Shown here piece by piece: positions 35,227-45,480 of a stretch of DNA of 64,000 nucleotides. The DNA lies in assembly GCA_039707465.1 (NCBI GenBank), contig CM077658.1:12460574-12524573 (forward strand). Reading direction: 5' to 3'. Below the pieces are notes generated by a model. That model was not told where the DNA came from and made no database searches. It was given only the letters and a program-made list of their open reading frames with translations. Origin of the DNA: Rhabdophis nuchalis. Lineage: Eukaryota > Chordata > Lepidosauria > Squamata > Natricidae. Within the stretch, counting starts at the first letter, position 1; each line of letters begins with the position of its first letter. Both the position numbers and the translations under genes were made by a program.

Positions 35227-35645
35227 CAGTGATGGTGAACCTTTTCGGCACTGAGTGCCGAAAAGATCGTGTAGAAATGCGCATTTGTCAGGGCCATGCT
35301 TTGGAAAAGCCAAACCTCTGGGTTCTAGTGTACATGCGTGCCAGATGATCAGCTCACTGGCGTGCATGCGCAGGCCAGTTTTCAGAACTTCCATGCGGGC
35401 AAAGGGATCATGCTCCGGAAAAGCTGAACTTCTGGGTTCTGGCACGCATGCACACCCAACAATCAGTTGGCCAGCATGCATGCACACACCAGTTTTCAGC
35501 ACTGCTACGTGTGTGAAAGACAGCTGATCGTCCCATGCACATGAATGCTAGAAACCCAGAAGACAAACAGGCAAGGCTGTGTGTGCCAAGCAACATGGCT
35601 TCACATGCCATTTTGGACACACGTGCCATGGCTTCACCATCATGG
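35227..35645. mobile_element. hAT-like non-autonomous element inserted in CR1
   Basis: The left end 'cagtgatggtgaaccttttc' and the right end 'gtgccatggcttcaccatca' are imperfect inverted repeats. The flanks 'ctctgtc' and 'ctctatac' form an imperfect 8-bp duplication, and the CR1 continues on both sides. The interior holds two diverged copies of a unit of about 105 bp, and it is rich in alternating 'gcatgcaca'. The several 70-100 codon frames inside are by-products; no transposase motif is seen. Confidence 0.85.
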
Positions 35646-35775
35646 CTCTATACCGTTCCAGACAAATGATTATCCAATCTCTTCTTAAAAACCTCCAGTG
35701 AGGGAGCATCCACCTCTTCTGGAGGCAAGCCGTTCCACTGATTGTTAATTCTAGGTTGCTTCTCTTTTTGATATG
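35646..35775 (-). mobile_element. CR1 LINE, continuation after hAT insertion
   Basis: 'ccgttccagacaaatgatta', 'tccaatctcttcttaaaaac' and 'tctggaggcaagccgttcca' continue the reversed CR1 from 35226. Confidence 0.92.
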
Positions 35776-36388
35776 TTTCAAATGAAGAATGGTGGAATCA
35801 ATTGATAGCATGTCTAAAAAATAGAATAGTGGGAGCATTTTAATCCTTCCAGAGAACTATAAGAGAACAAATGATGCCTCTCTCAACTAAAGCTTTCAGT
35901 TTAAACATTGCAGGAATATTCTTCTTCCTTCCTCTCACCTGAGCTGCTTCTCACCCAGAAGGTTTTGCTTTCTCTGGTGAGTACTAATGCAACACAGAGA
36001 AGGAAGTCTCTGTTGTTAGTGATGTTTCTCACCACCCAAGAAAGAGATTAAAAAACACTTTTATGTAAAGAGACATGCAAGCTCTCCTAGCATCCAGGGG
36101 TTGTCATTATCAATTGTATTCATGCAGGGACAAACAGGGACAAACAATGCAAGCAAACAAAAAATAGCACTGTCAACTTCTGAAAATTGCCAACGTTTTG
36201 CATTTTAGGCTTTGTTGGCAAAAGGAGCACTGGTTTCTCCTTGATTTCTGCTGGTAAAGTAACATTTAAAAATGAAATATAAGCATGCTCAGATCAAATC
36301 ATTGACTTCCCCCCCTTATTGCAAGGAATAAACTGCAACACAAAAAGTTTGTTTTCAAAATATGGAAGTGGAAAAAAGATTCTATCAT
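35776..36388. other. No recognisable feature
   Basis: AT-rich spacer ahead of the tetranucleotide array. A doubled 'gcagggacaaacagggacaa' occurs near 36126. Confidence 0.5.
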
Positions 36389-36452
36389 CTACCTACCTAC
36401 CTACCTACCTACCTACCTACCTACCTACCTACCTACCTACCTACCTACCTAC

Positions 36453-36498
<46 letters not shown>
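36389..36498. repeat. Compound (CTAC)n(CTAT)n microsatellite
   Basis: About 16 CTAC units switch at about 36454 to about 11 CTAT units, all in the same 4-bp register. Confidence 0.97.
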
Positions 36499-38431
36499 CC
36501 CTGAATATAGTTGCAGATGCACTGACATCTAGCCTATATTTTCATTCAGACCAAAACACATTACTGAATCCTTAGATTTTGTCAGTGTGGTATGGTTTAA
36601 TGGTTTAATGTCACATTCATTTTTATTCTGTATTTTCATCCTGTTGAAGATAAGAAAGCCCATCAGAAAAAAAAAATGACAGGAACCCTAATTTGACATT
36701 GCAAACATAGCAGAATAAACAGGGAATCAAAGCAAGACTTTTAAAAGCTAAGCACTCAAATCCTTTTGGATGGGTGAATTTGTCAGTTTTACTTTTTATT
36801 GTTTACTATTTCACTTTCCTTTCTACTTGCTTTCTTTAAAAAAACATCTGTTTTTTTTTCTTTAAAAAGTAAATGGAAAAGAAGTCCTACAGTTTATATT
36901 ACATAGAGAAAGATGTAAACCATTCCTGCACAGTTTTGGTAAGTCTTGTCAAAAGCTATCATCTATTTTTGTGATTTTCTTTTTTTAACCTAGGCAGGAA
37001 ATACTAATTTCATCTCGAGTGTTGCTTTGGTAGGATTTGTATTTCAATTTAGGGAATGTACAGAGCTCACTTTCCAATTTTTAATATACGGGTCATCTCC
37101 TTCCTTTAGGGATGAGCTGAAATTATATTATTCCAAATTGATTTGGGATGTATGACAACATATCCAACATTCTCTCGATTTTCCGAATTCCTTTCACTTT
37201 CTTTGCTCTGCTTTTTCAATCTCTGTTTCACTACCTATTATTTAGGCTGCTTGGCCTAGAGTCCATCCCAGCAAACCATGGATTTCTGTAGTAATTTAGC
37301 TGGCATGATAATATTCCAAAGCCATAAACAAAATTATGTTATTTCTCATAGACTGGTAGATTTATAGGAAGATGAATAAATGAGGCAAAGGACAATGTGA
37401 TGTAAAAGTAAAGGAAAATAATTTAGCACCTAGGGAACCAAATAAATAAATTTTAAAAATTAAAAATGCATTGAACTCATGAATGCCATACAAAATAAGG
37501 ACAATGACTTTCTTTCTTTTGTGCAGTATATATTAATTTTGATGCAAATGCCTATGGCACCCGCAACAACAAAGGAAGGGTGTTTTGAGTTGGTGAAGCT
37601 GACTCTGTCATTTGGGATGAACAAATAATTTGGGATGAGCAAATTTATCAGTTTTATTTCTTTGCTGCTGCTATGCTGTTTAATTTGAAACTCTGTCAGT
37701 CATTTTTATTTTGGTCAAAGACTAGCATAAATCTTAGGTTTCTTTCCTTCCATTTCCATCGTAGTTTGCATTTTGCCTTAGTTTTTTTTAATCATTAGCA
37801 CACTTTTCTGCATTTTTATTTAGATAAGTGCTTGATGGGATTAAGGAAACTGAGTATCAATGAATATTCAATGTTCTTTCAATTTGCATGTTGAATCAGG
37901 ACTTTAACTAAGCTTCCATTAAAATGCAGATCAAATTAATTTCTTCTATCTCCCCATTTATCATGTTTCTGGACTCCAGGTTATGGCATTTTCCATTATA
38001 TAATCTATAATAAAGAATGTTTAGTTTTTGGATATCCAAATTGCTTGCTTTTATTTCTGAAAAGAAATTCATGTCTTAACAATTCATCATTGCTTAACTT
38101 CTGTACAGAAATTTCAAATGAAAAGCCCCTAAGATCAATTCTGCCTATCTCCTGATACCCACTTGGGACACACAACCCTGTAATTTTCTGGTCAAAAGTA
38201 CTGAAATGGATAGCCATTGTGCTTTTTTTTTTTTGCTCTTAGTTCCCCCTCTATCCAACCGTCCAAGGGTTCCTTTGTGGTCTTTAATTACTAAGACCCT
38301 GATTACTCTCAAAGTTCAGACAAGGTCAAATAGATATCTACAGAGTTTCTCACTGCTTTTTTTCTTCATCTTGTCTTGTCTCTACCCTTCAGTGTGACTG
38401 TGGTGCTTCTCAACAAAATATCCATCATATT
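36499..38431. other. Long AT-rich stretch, no gene
   Basis: No repeat family was recognised. A short tandem 'atttgggatgaacaaata' / 'atttgggatgagcaaat' lies near 37612-37645. Short frames have no motif. Confidence 0.45.
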
Positions 38432-38856
38432 CAGGGGTAGGCTGCTATGGTTTCACCCAGGTTCGGGGGAACCCATAGCTAACATTGTAGCTGGTTTGGA
38501 GAACCTCCAAATCCCACCCCTGGCTGGCCCCACACCCCACCGCTGCCACCCCACCACGCCTCTCCCAGGAGTCTCTATGCAGACTATTTTGGATGCAAGG
38601 TAAGTGCAGGACTAGCGCGAAGGTTCATGGAGGGGGAAAAATGGGCCTCCTGGAAGGCCTCCGGAGCCAGGAGAGGGACCCGTTTTTGGGCTCCCAGAGG
38701 CTTAAGGAAAGGCTCCAGAGCCTGGGGAAGGAGAAAACAACATGCCCCCCCCCCCGCTGAGGTGCAGGAGGTCAACAAGGCCACGCCCACCATGGACATG
38801 CCCACCCAACAACCGAGGAAATAACTCTTTGCTGAAATTTTTGAAGCCCACCCCTG
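38432..38856 (+). mobile_element. GC-rich hAT-like non-autonomous element
   Basis: The ends 'caggggtaggctgctatggt' and 'tttttgaagcccacccctg' carry CAGGGGTRGGC / GCCCACCCCTG inverted termini. The flanks 'atcatatt' (38424-38431) and 'atcacatg' (38857-38864) match at 6 of 8 bases. The interior is C- and G-rich ('ggccacgcccaccatggaca') and stands out from the AT-rich surroundings. It shares the plan 'ggagaacc...caaatccc...ctggctggcccc' with the element at 45207. No transposase is encoded. Confidence 0.8.
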
Positions 38857-39579
38857 ATCACATGGTGTCCAAATATCCATCAAGATGTCCTTGAATGGCT
38901 GGATGGACTAGACATTAACATTTGAACTACTATAAGTCCATGTATTTGCCATATACTAAATAAATAAATTCTTCATCTTGTTTCTAAGAGCAAAGTTGTT
39001 GTTTTTTACTTTGCCTATGTAAAAGGACTAGAATTGTTTCTCCTACCTCAGAATCTTCCTTATCATATCAGGTGAGGGTCAAGCCAATCAATGTCAGAGA
39101 AAATTGCGATGTTGCCTAGCAGATGTTGATTTGTTCAAGCCAGAGTAAAAACAATTCTCCCTCATATCCAACTTCCCTTGTAGGGTCGTAAAAATTGCTT
39201 GTTCCCCCTATTTTAAATAAAGTGAGCGCCTCTTTTCCTGACCTGACTTTTTTGTCTAATTCTATGGAAAACAGCTTGATGGTACACAAAGGGGGGACCT
39301 TCTAGACAAGATGTCACACTGAAACATCTGTCCTGTGGGTTTAATCTACCAACAGCAGGAAATTCATAGTCATCGTAACTAACTAAGTGATAAGCATGAA
39401 AAAGTCTCTGTCGCTCATGACATAGATAAACAGAGCAAATATTGTATCAGTTTATCACAATGAATAGGTTTATTTAAAAATTCTTATTTGTCTCCTATGT
39501 TTGGGAGAGTTTCATAGTTGAATATTGGTCACTTCCTTCATGCTCAGATTGTAGTTTTCCAAATATCTACTGAATTAAG
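38857..39579. other. No recognisable feature
   Basis: AT-rich spacer; nothing assigned. Confidence 0.5.
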
Positions 39580-39682
39580 TAGCTTATACTTAGAACTAAG
39601 GAGAAATTTCCTGACAGTTAGAACAATTAACCTCTGGAACAGCTTGCCTCCAGAAGTTGTGAATGCCCCAACCCTGGAAGTC
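39580..39682 (+). mobile_element. CR1 LINE, left part of a split copy
   Basis: 'cttagaactaaggagaaatt', 'cctccagaagttgtgaatgc' and 'cctggaagtc' follow CR1 and then break into an L2-like element. The CR1 resumes at 40240. Confidence 0.9.
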
Positions 39683-40239
39683 AACCCTCAAGGCAAACCC
39701 ACGTAACACCTCTCCTGCGCGAGCTGCACTGGCTGCCTGTGGCCTTTCGAGTGCGCTTCAAGGTGTTGACGACCATCTTTAAATCGCTCCATGGCTCGGG
39801 GCCTAGCTATATACGAGACCGCCTCCTGCCCCATACATCCCTTCATCCGATCTGCTCCCACAGAGAGGGTCTTCTCCAGGTGCCGTCAGCAGGGCAATGC
39901 CGGTTGGCGACACCCAGGGGAAGGGCCTTCTCTGTGGCGGGCCCGGCCCTCTGGAACGACCTACCCCCCGACCTTCGCACTACCTCGGACCTCCGCCTCT
40001 TCCGCCAACGTCTTAAGACGTATCTATTCCAACAAGCCGGCCTAGGATAGCCCCTACTTCTGACTTTTTAAAAATAAATTAATTTGGTACGGTTTTAACA
40101 TGGGTTTTAGCACGGGTCTATTAATTTAATATATTTTAATTGATATTGTATTTTGTGGTTTTAATAATGCCTGTGCGCCGCCCTGGGTCCTAACAAGGAG
40201 AAGGGCGGGGTATAAATTTAATAAAATAAATAAATAAAT
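39683..40239 (+). mobile_element. L2-like LINE 3' end inserted in CR1
   Basis: An intact C-terminal coding stretch runs from about 39707 to 40050. It has 'LRELHWLPVAFRVRFKVL' at the start, then 'LHGSGPSYIRDRLLPHTS', 'RGRAFSVAGPALWNDLPPDL' and 'FRQRLKTYLFQQAGLG'. This is the usual C-terminus of L2-group LINE proteins; the endonuclease and polymerase are missing by 5' truncation. The 3' UTR ends 'gggtcctaacaaggagaagg', 'gcggggtataaatttaataa' and (AAAT)n. The CR1 bases 'aagtc' are present on both sides, a short target duplication. Confidence 0.88.
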
Positions 40240-40244
40240 AAGTC

Positions 40245-40350
40245 TTTAAAAATATGTTAGAGAGCCATTTGTCTGAAATGGTATAAGGTTCCTGCCCACG
40301 CAGGGGGTTGGACTAGAAGACCTACAAGGTCCCTTCCAACTCTGCTATTA
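40245..40350 (+). mobile_element. CR1 LINE, right part of the split copy
   Basis: 'agccatttgtctgaaatggt', 'ggggttggactagaagacct' and 'ggtcccttccaactctgcta' complete the CR1 3' end. Confidence 0.92.
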
Positions 40351-40400
40351 TATTGTATTGTATTGTATTGTATTGTATTGTATTGTATTGTATTGTATTG
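40351..40400. repeat. (TATTG)10 pentanucleotide array
   Basis: Ten perfect units directly follow the CR1 3' end, as expected for expansion of the CR1 terminal repeat. Confidence 0.97.
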
Positions 40401-40407
40401 TATATGA

Positions 40408-40640
40408 ATGAACAGTGGTTAGAGTGTGGTACTGCAGGCTACTTCTGCTACCTGCCGGCTGCCTGCAACTTGGCAGTTCAAATTTTACCAGGCTCAAGGT
40501 TGACTCAGGGTTTCATCCTTCTGAGGTGGGTAAAATGAGGACCCAGATTGTTGGGGGCAATACACTGACTCTGTAAACTGCTTAGAAAGGGCTGTGAAGC
40601 ATTGTGAAGTGGTATATAAGTCTAAGTGCTATTGTTATTA
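40408..40640 (+). mobile_element. tRNA-derived SINE, second family
   Basis: A tRNA-like head 'acagtggttagagtgtggta' leads into 'caaggttgactcagggtttc', 'gtgggtaaaatgaggaccca', 'gactctgtaaactgcttaga' and 'agtggtatataagtctaagt', ending in 'gctattgttatt'. Same family as 58015 and 59763. The tail resembles L2-type LINE 3' ends. Confidence 0.88.
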
Positions 40641-41602
40641 TAGATTCCAGTTCAATCATGGTCTGATTGTGATTAGCTGCTTTCAGTTACAAGCAAATAA
40701 TGCAAGCGAGAAAAATACTTCTCTTTCTATCCCATTGAGAACAAATAATTATAATGAACTTGTAATTGTGAGTAGGAAGACAGTAGTAAAAGCAAATGCT
40801 GGGTGGATGGAATGGAGACAAATGGAAATAGGGAAAATATAATAGAATGATACAGGCTGTTCTGCAAAGATATTAAATGGAGTTGTTTGGTTTTGCTTAG
40901 TGGTTCAGGAATTAGCTTTGCCTTGAAATTTATGTGGATTCCTCCTAGTGAAAGTAAGGTTGATGATGGAATTAATCCCCTTGGAAGAATGAAAATAAAC
41001 ATGCTTCTTCATTTCCCTTGCAGGGGCTGATGTGTACTGATAAGAAAAGTGATTACAAAATCTTTGGCTAATATAAATTGTATAGGTTTTGCATCAAGTT
41101 TCGGATATTAGTGCAGCTTCATTTCATGCAAAGCCATGCATCAGGTTGTAACACAGAGATAGTGGAAAATCAGCAATGCAAAACTCAATGCCCATTGGTT
41201 GAAAAACTGAGCGAGAAGAAAATTGATCAGCAATACAATCTGGAAAAGTCAACCATCGCTCTGCAAACCCAGAGCCAAATAAATTGGAACAGTATCAGAT
41301 CATTCAAGTTTGAGGTGATGCAGGCAGAATTGATAAAATGAGCAAGGAATAAGATAACCTAAGGAATTAAGCACTGTGTGCTTGAATGTAGATATTATTT
41401 ACAGAACATATGTTCTGTTGCATATGTATGTATATATACAGAGTAAGTCTCATTGCTAACAGAACATTATAGTTAGAGATGTGCCAGTCTTAAAATTCAT
41501 CAGCCTGAGCCTACAATTTTAGGAGAAAAAAGAGATAGATGATCATACCAAGCTAACAGGCAACAGATACTGACTGCAAATACATGCAATATAGAATTAT
41601 GC
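40641..41602. other. No gene identified
   Basis: AT-rich DNA. Frames of 82-91 codons occur on both strands, including 41078-41341 plus. I recognise no domain, and their overlap argues for chance. Confidence 0.45.
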
Positions 41603-41981
41603 AGAAATCATAAAGGTAAAGGTAAAGGTTCCTCTCACACATACGTGCTAATTGATCCCGACTCCAGGGGTCGGTGCTCAGCTCTATTTCAAAGCCAAAG
41701 AGCCAGCGCTGTCAGAAGACATCCCCATTATTATGTGGTCGGCATGACTAAATGCCAAAGGTGCATGGAACACTGTTACCTTCCCACCAAAGGTGGTTCC
41801 TATTTTCCTACTTGCATTTCTACTTGCTTTCGAACTGTTAGGTTGGCAGAAGCTGGACCAAGTAATGGGAGCTCACTCCATTAAGTGGTGCTAGAGATTC
41901 AACCGCTGAACTGCCAACCTTCCTGATCAACAAACTCAGCCTCTTAGCCACTGAGTCACCGCATCCCCTTTAGAAATCATA
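41603..41981 (-). mobile_element. SINE, Bov-B-tailed, with 10-bp target duplication
   Basis: The body at 41613-41971 begins with the reversed tail 'aggtaaaggtaaaggttcct', runs through 'tttcaaagccaaagagccag' and ends at the head complement 'ccactgagtcaccgcatccc'. The repeat 'agaaatcata' flanks it at 41603-41612 and 41972-41981. Confidence 0.93.
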
Positions 41982-42521
41982 GATGTGATGAATTATCATT
42001 TTAAAAGCATTCTTGACAAACCTTTCATGTTTTATTAAACTTTCACTTCAAACTAGCCTTAAGCACAATTGAATGAAGATTGCCTAAAGCTTTGATTTAG
42101 GAGCTTGCTCCCAAGTTAGCTTGATCTGTTTTCATTCCATACATAGGAAATGCTGCTTATCTTCCTTGCCTAAGGCAAAACTTAGACATGGGTGTTGTAA
42201 TAGGAACAAAGCTTGGCTGACCTAGTCCTCATTAAATAGTTATCATAAAATGGACAGATGTATTTTCTCCTGGACCCATGGGGGGGAAAGGACAAGTCTA
42301 TATGGGTAGAATATATTTTTCCATTAGGATGGGCAGAAAGAGAGGCAAAAGATAGACATAAGTATCACTAGATTTCTCTAATATCAGGATAATATATGAG
42401 GATATACTTCCATGTTGCGCAATCTTGAATTCCAAGTGGAAAGGTAAGGCGCATGTATAACACAATTTATTATTACTATATTCAATCCCAAATTGTTTCA
42501 TTTTACTGTTCTCAAAGCAAG
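41982..42521. other. No recognisable feature
   Basis: AT-rich spacer. The 79-codon minus frame at 42298-42537 has no motif. Confidence 0.5.
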
Positions 42522-42585
42522 TACCCTGTTTTCCCAAAAATAAGACACTGGGAGGGAAGCTATTCCATTGATTAATTGTTCTAAG
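42522..42585. mobile_element. TIR-element end fused to a CR1 scrap
   Basis: 'ccctgttttcccaaaaataagac' (42524-42546) is the terminal sequence of the element at 22019-22265. The next bases, 'gaagctattccattgattaa' and 'ttgttct', resemble the reversed CR1 segment 'caagctgttccactggttaattgttct'. Confidence 0.5.
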
Positions 42586-42649
42586 AGAATCCTATGGCAA
42601 AGGAGACTAAATTAATAAAGACCTGCATAAGGTGTGCTGCCTTCTTTCT

Positions 42650-42755
42650 TGTTGTTTTTTATATTGCCTTGGAAATGTTTTCAATTATACACCACCCAGA
42701 GTCATTTTGTCTTTGAGAATCTATAAATGTAAGCTATCAATAAATAACTCAATGT
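42650..42755 (+). mobile_element. LINE/SINE 3' tail remnant
   Basis: 'tatacaccacccagagtcat', then 'ctataaatgtaagctatcaa' and 'taaataa', resembles the generic reptile L2/SINE 3' tail (gtacaccgcccagagtc...ggcggctataaat). It is heavily decayed. Confidence 0.45.
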
Positions 42756-43948
42756 CTCCTCCCATAATATCTACATTGAACATTTTCATTTTGGGGGAAG
42801 GAGGGAGGGGGGTAGATCAAAAGCATCCATCCGACTGAAGAGAAAGATGTAAAAGGAATAAGAAAATTCCAGCATGCGTTGTAGCATGCTATTCAAATCG
42901 TATAATACCTTTAAATAGTACATGAATTTGAGCTTTCTATTTCTTTTCTCTGTGCATGCAAAAGAAGGGGCTTCATAAAAGAAGATGACTCTACCCTAAT
43001 TTCCAAGTGAAATTAAGTTTCTTCAGCCAACCATCATTTGATTTTCATATCTTAATCTTACTTCCTTTCATCTTCCCCTTTATTTGCAATGCTGACATGC
43101 TGTAGGCTTTTGATGGGAAAAACTATCTACATGCCTTACCATCTAAAGGTCGCAGCTGGAATGCTTACATTTATTTAAACCTTTATTAATACTTTTAAAT
43201 TCATTTCCTGTGTTTCTGTTGAAAGGGGGGAAAATGCACGAGAGCACTTTTACGGATTATTAAAAATATGGTTACAATGAAGAAAAGATATTTTGAAATG
43301 TGGAATTTGGATATGCATTTGAATAAAAAGGAATAGAGTGGTTCTCAATAGAGACTTAGGTTTTTACGATTGTATAAAATATTCTTGTTCTGAAAACTTG
43401 TATACACAGAGAGAGGGGGGGGTGGAGAGGGAGAGAGAGAGAGAGGGAGAGAGTCTTAAACATGATACAGTTATAATGTCTTATTAAAACGCACCACATT
43501 TTTATTTATTTATTCCCTTCTCCACTTTTTGCCAGCATCTGCTAGCAATGCTACCACAGGCCATTTTTATTTTTACTTTTTTGCAGTCATGCCCTAATAG
43601 CTAATTTCATTGTGGATTACTTAATTAACAATATTCTCAGGGTTCAAATGGCATAAATTTAATTGTGCAGTTTGGAAGCAAGGATAGAAAATACTATACA
43701 CCGAGCCTGGACTGAATGTTAGAAATAGTTCGAAATAATAGGCTTGGGTCACATAAGTGAAACAGAGGTTTCCTTAAACCACTGTTGGGACTAGTTTCTC
43801 ACAAAACATTGTCACAAGCAAATCACATTGATGCTTAGCAAACTCAGTTGTGGACAAAATTCATAACTTAATTTGGTGTATGCAAATGTCATCTCTGCAG
43901 CTAGATCATTGTTTGGTTTGCTCCCTCTGTGAGATGTCCAAGCTTTTT
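42756..43948. other. No gene; contains a purine-rich tract
   Basis: A GA/GGA-rich run lies at 43406-43454. The rest is AT-rich and repeat-poor. Confidence 0.45.
43406..43454. repeat. GA-rich low-complexity tract
   Basis: Imperfect (GA)n with G-runs. Confidence 0.85.
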
Positions 43949-43992
43949 GGTGTGTGTGTATGTGTGTATGTGTGTGTGTGTGTGTGTGTTTG
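43949..43992. repeat. (TG)n microsatellite
   Basis: About 22 TG units with TA interruptions, ending 19 bases before a long palindrome. Confidence 0.93.
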
Positions 43993-44010
43993 TACATTTT
44001 CACAGGTGTA

Positions 44011-44096
44011 GGTATGCTAGTCTTGTTGTATTCAGGTCTTTTCCCGTGTAAGATCTTACACGGGAAAAGACTTGAAAACAACAAGACCAGCATAAC
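44011..44096. repeat. Loop-free 86-bp palindrome
   Basis: The two 43-bp arms are symmetrical about 44053/44054 ('gtgtaaga|tcttacac'). The inner 18 pairs on each side match perfectly, and four to five mismatches lie further out. It does not begin with hAT-type CAG ends and I see no flanking duplication. Confidence 0.9.
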
Positions 44097-44998
44097 CAGC
44101 ATTGACCTTATATGATGGATAACAATACCATTGGATGAAGACATATATTGGACTTGTGTATTGTTAGAAACATGGGAAGATGGGTCCACTGGTTTTCATT
44201 AACCACTAGTGTTCTTTTGTGAATTGACCTTTCTAAGGATGTTAAGGATCAGATTCTCCCCTTGGTTTTTATTGGAATGTAGGTTTCTTTGTCCTCCAGT
44301 AATTCTTTGACTTTTCATCCGAATTGTATTCATTCCATGATAACCATGAATATGCCTTTCTCTGCTTGGGAGGATGGTTTGATCATTGTTTTGAGTTTTT
44401 GTGGGCAACTCTGCCCTCTGCTTGAGTTAGTTCTGATTCTGTGGTATTCTGGTTTGTGGTATTGTATGATCCTCTGCCTTTTGTTTTCTTGGGTTTCTGT
44501 GGCAGGACTTAAGGATCAGCCCTAAGCTACATATATTCTTTTCTATTGCGATAAAGTAAGGACTTATTCTGTTATTTGAAAGGATTACACAAACCAGTTT
44601 TCCTAATGTGTAAATAAAATAATTTATCTACTGATTTCCTTCTTGGGGCATGAGGAATTGTCATTTGATGGTCTTTCTTCAATCCTTAAATATCAAAGAT
44701 TTTTCAGATAGCTCAGTGAAGCATGTATCTTCATGTTCATTTATTCAGTTAACCTTATTGTGCGTGACTTGAAATTAGAAATCAAATCTTTGTGATGGTG
44801 ATATAAGAGATAATACAAGCATTCTGCCTGCCAACATAGTTCTAGTGTGCTATATTTGAAAATATGAGTTATCCGATGCTCTCTCTTATTTACTCACTTA
44901 AAAACCCACATACATTCACAAGTTTTTTTTAAATAGATGGGTTTAGGACTATACTATAAACCTCAGGAAGACACATATTCTTAGTGAAAGATTCTAGC
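44097..44998. other. No gene assigned
   Basis: AT-rich DNA. A 69-codon minus frame (44199-44408) and its flanks read somewhat like decayed coding sequence, but I cannot name a family. Confidence 0.35.
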
Positions 44999-45080
44999 AA
45001 CTGCATAAAACAGAAATTGCAGAGTGATATTATGTGTAAGTACACATAACATCACACTGCAATTTCTGTTTTATGCAGTT
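44999..45080. repeat. Loop-free 82-bp palindrome
   Basis: The 41-bp arms are symmetrical about 45039/45040, with only three mismatched pairs (including the central pair). The outer 'aactgcataaaacagaaatt' pairs perfectly with its reverse complement at 45061-45080. No flanking duplication or hAT-type end is seen. Confidence 0.93.
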
Positions 45081-45206
45081 GTTACAGTTTTTCATTGCTA
45101 CCATTTTTAAAAATGCAGTCATTTATTCTATGATTTAAAGACTGCCTTATTACTCATTTAATGTAAAGGAAGGCTCAACTTAAAGGAAGCTACTTTTAAA
45201 TAGACA

Positions 45207-45480
45207 AGAGGTGGTATTCAGCCAGTTCTGACAGGTTCTGGAGAACCGTGGCGGAAATTTTGAGTAGTTCGGAGAATCGGCAAATAGGCTGTCCCCACCC
45301 GCGCTGCCTCCCAACCTCCCAGTTTATCTTCTTTTGTTACCCTGAATAGGAGAACGGAGCTGGAAAGCAGATTAGTGGGTTGAGGAGGGAATGGGGGATT
45401 TTGCAGTATCCTTCCCCTGCTACACCCACAAAGCCAAGCCATGTCCACCAAGCTAAGCCCACAGAACCAGCAGTAATTTT
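45207..45480 (+). mobile_element. hAT-like non-autonomous element, ends eroded
   Basis: 'gaggtggtattcagccagtt', 'ctgacaggttctggagaacc', 'agtagttcggagaatcggca' and 'gcagtatccttcccctgcta' are in the order of a reptile hAT-derived repeat. The right end stops at 'accagcagtaatttttt' and lacks the usual 'cccaccactg'. It is related in plan to the element at 38432. Confidence 0.6.

Noticed and set aside
41078..41341. 87-codon frame as a possible exon
   Set aside because: No domain, no convincing splice context, and overlapping frames of similar size occur by chance throughout this AT-rich DNA.
44011..44096. Palindrome as a bacterial-type terminator or microRNA precursor
   Set aside because: It has no loop and no T-run, it is far longer than a terminator, and a perfect zero-loop palindrome does not fit a microRNA hairpin.
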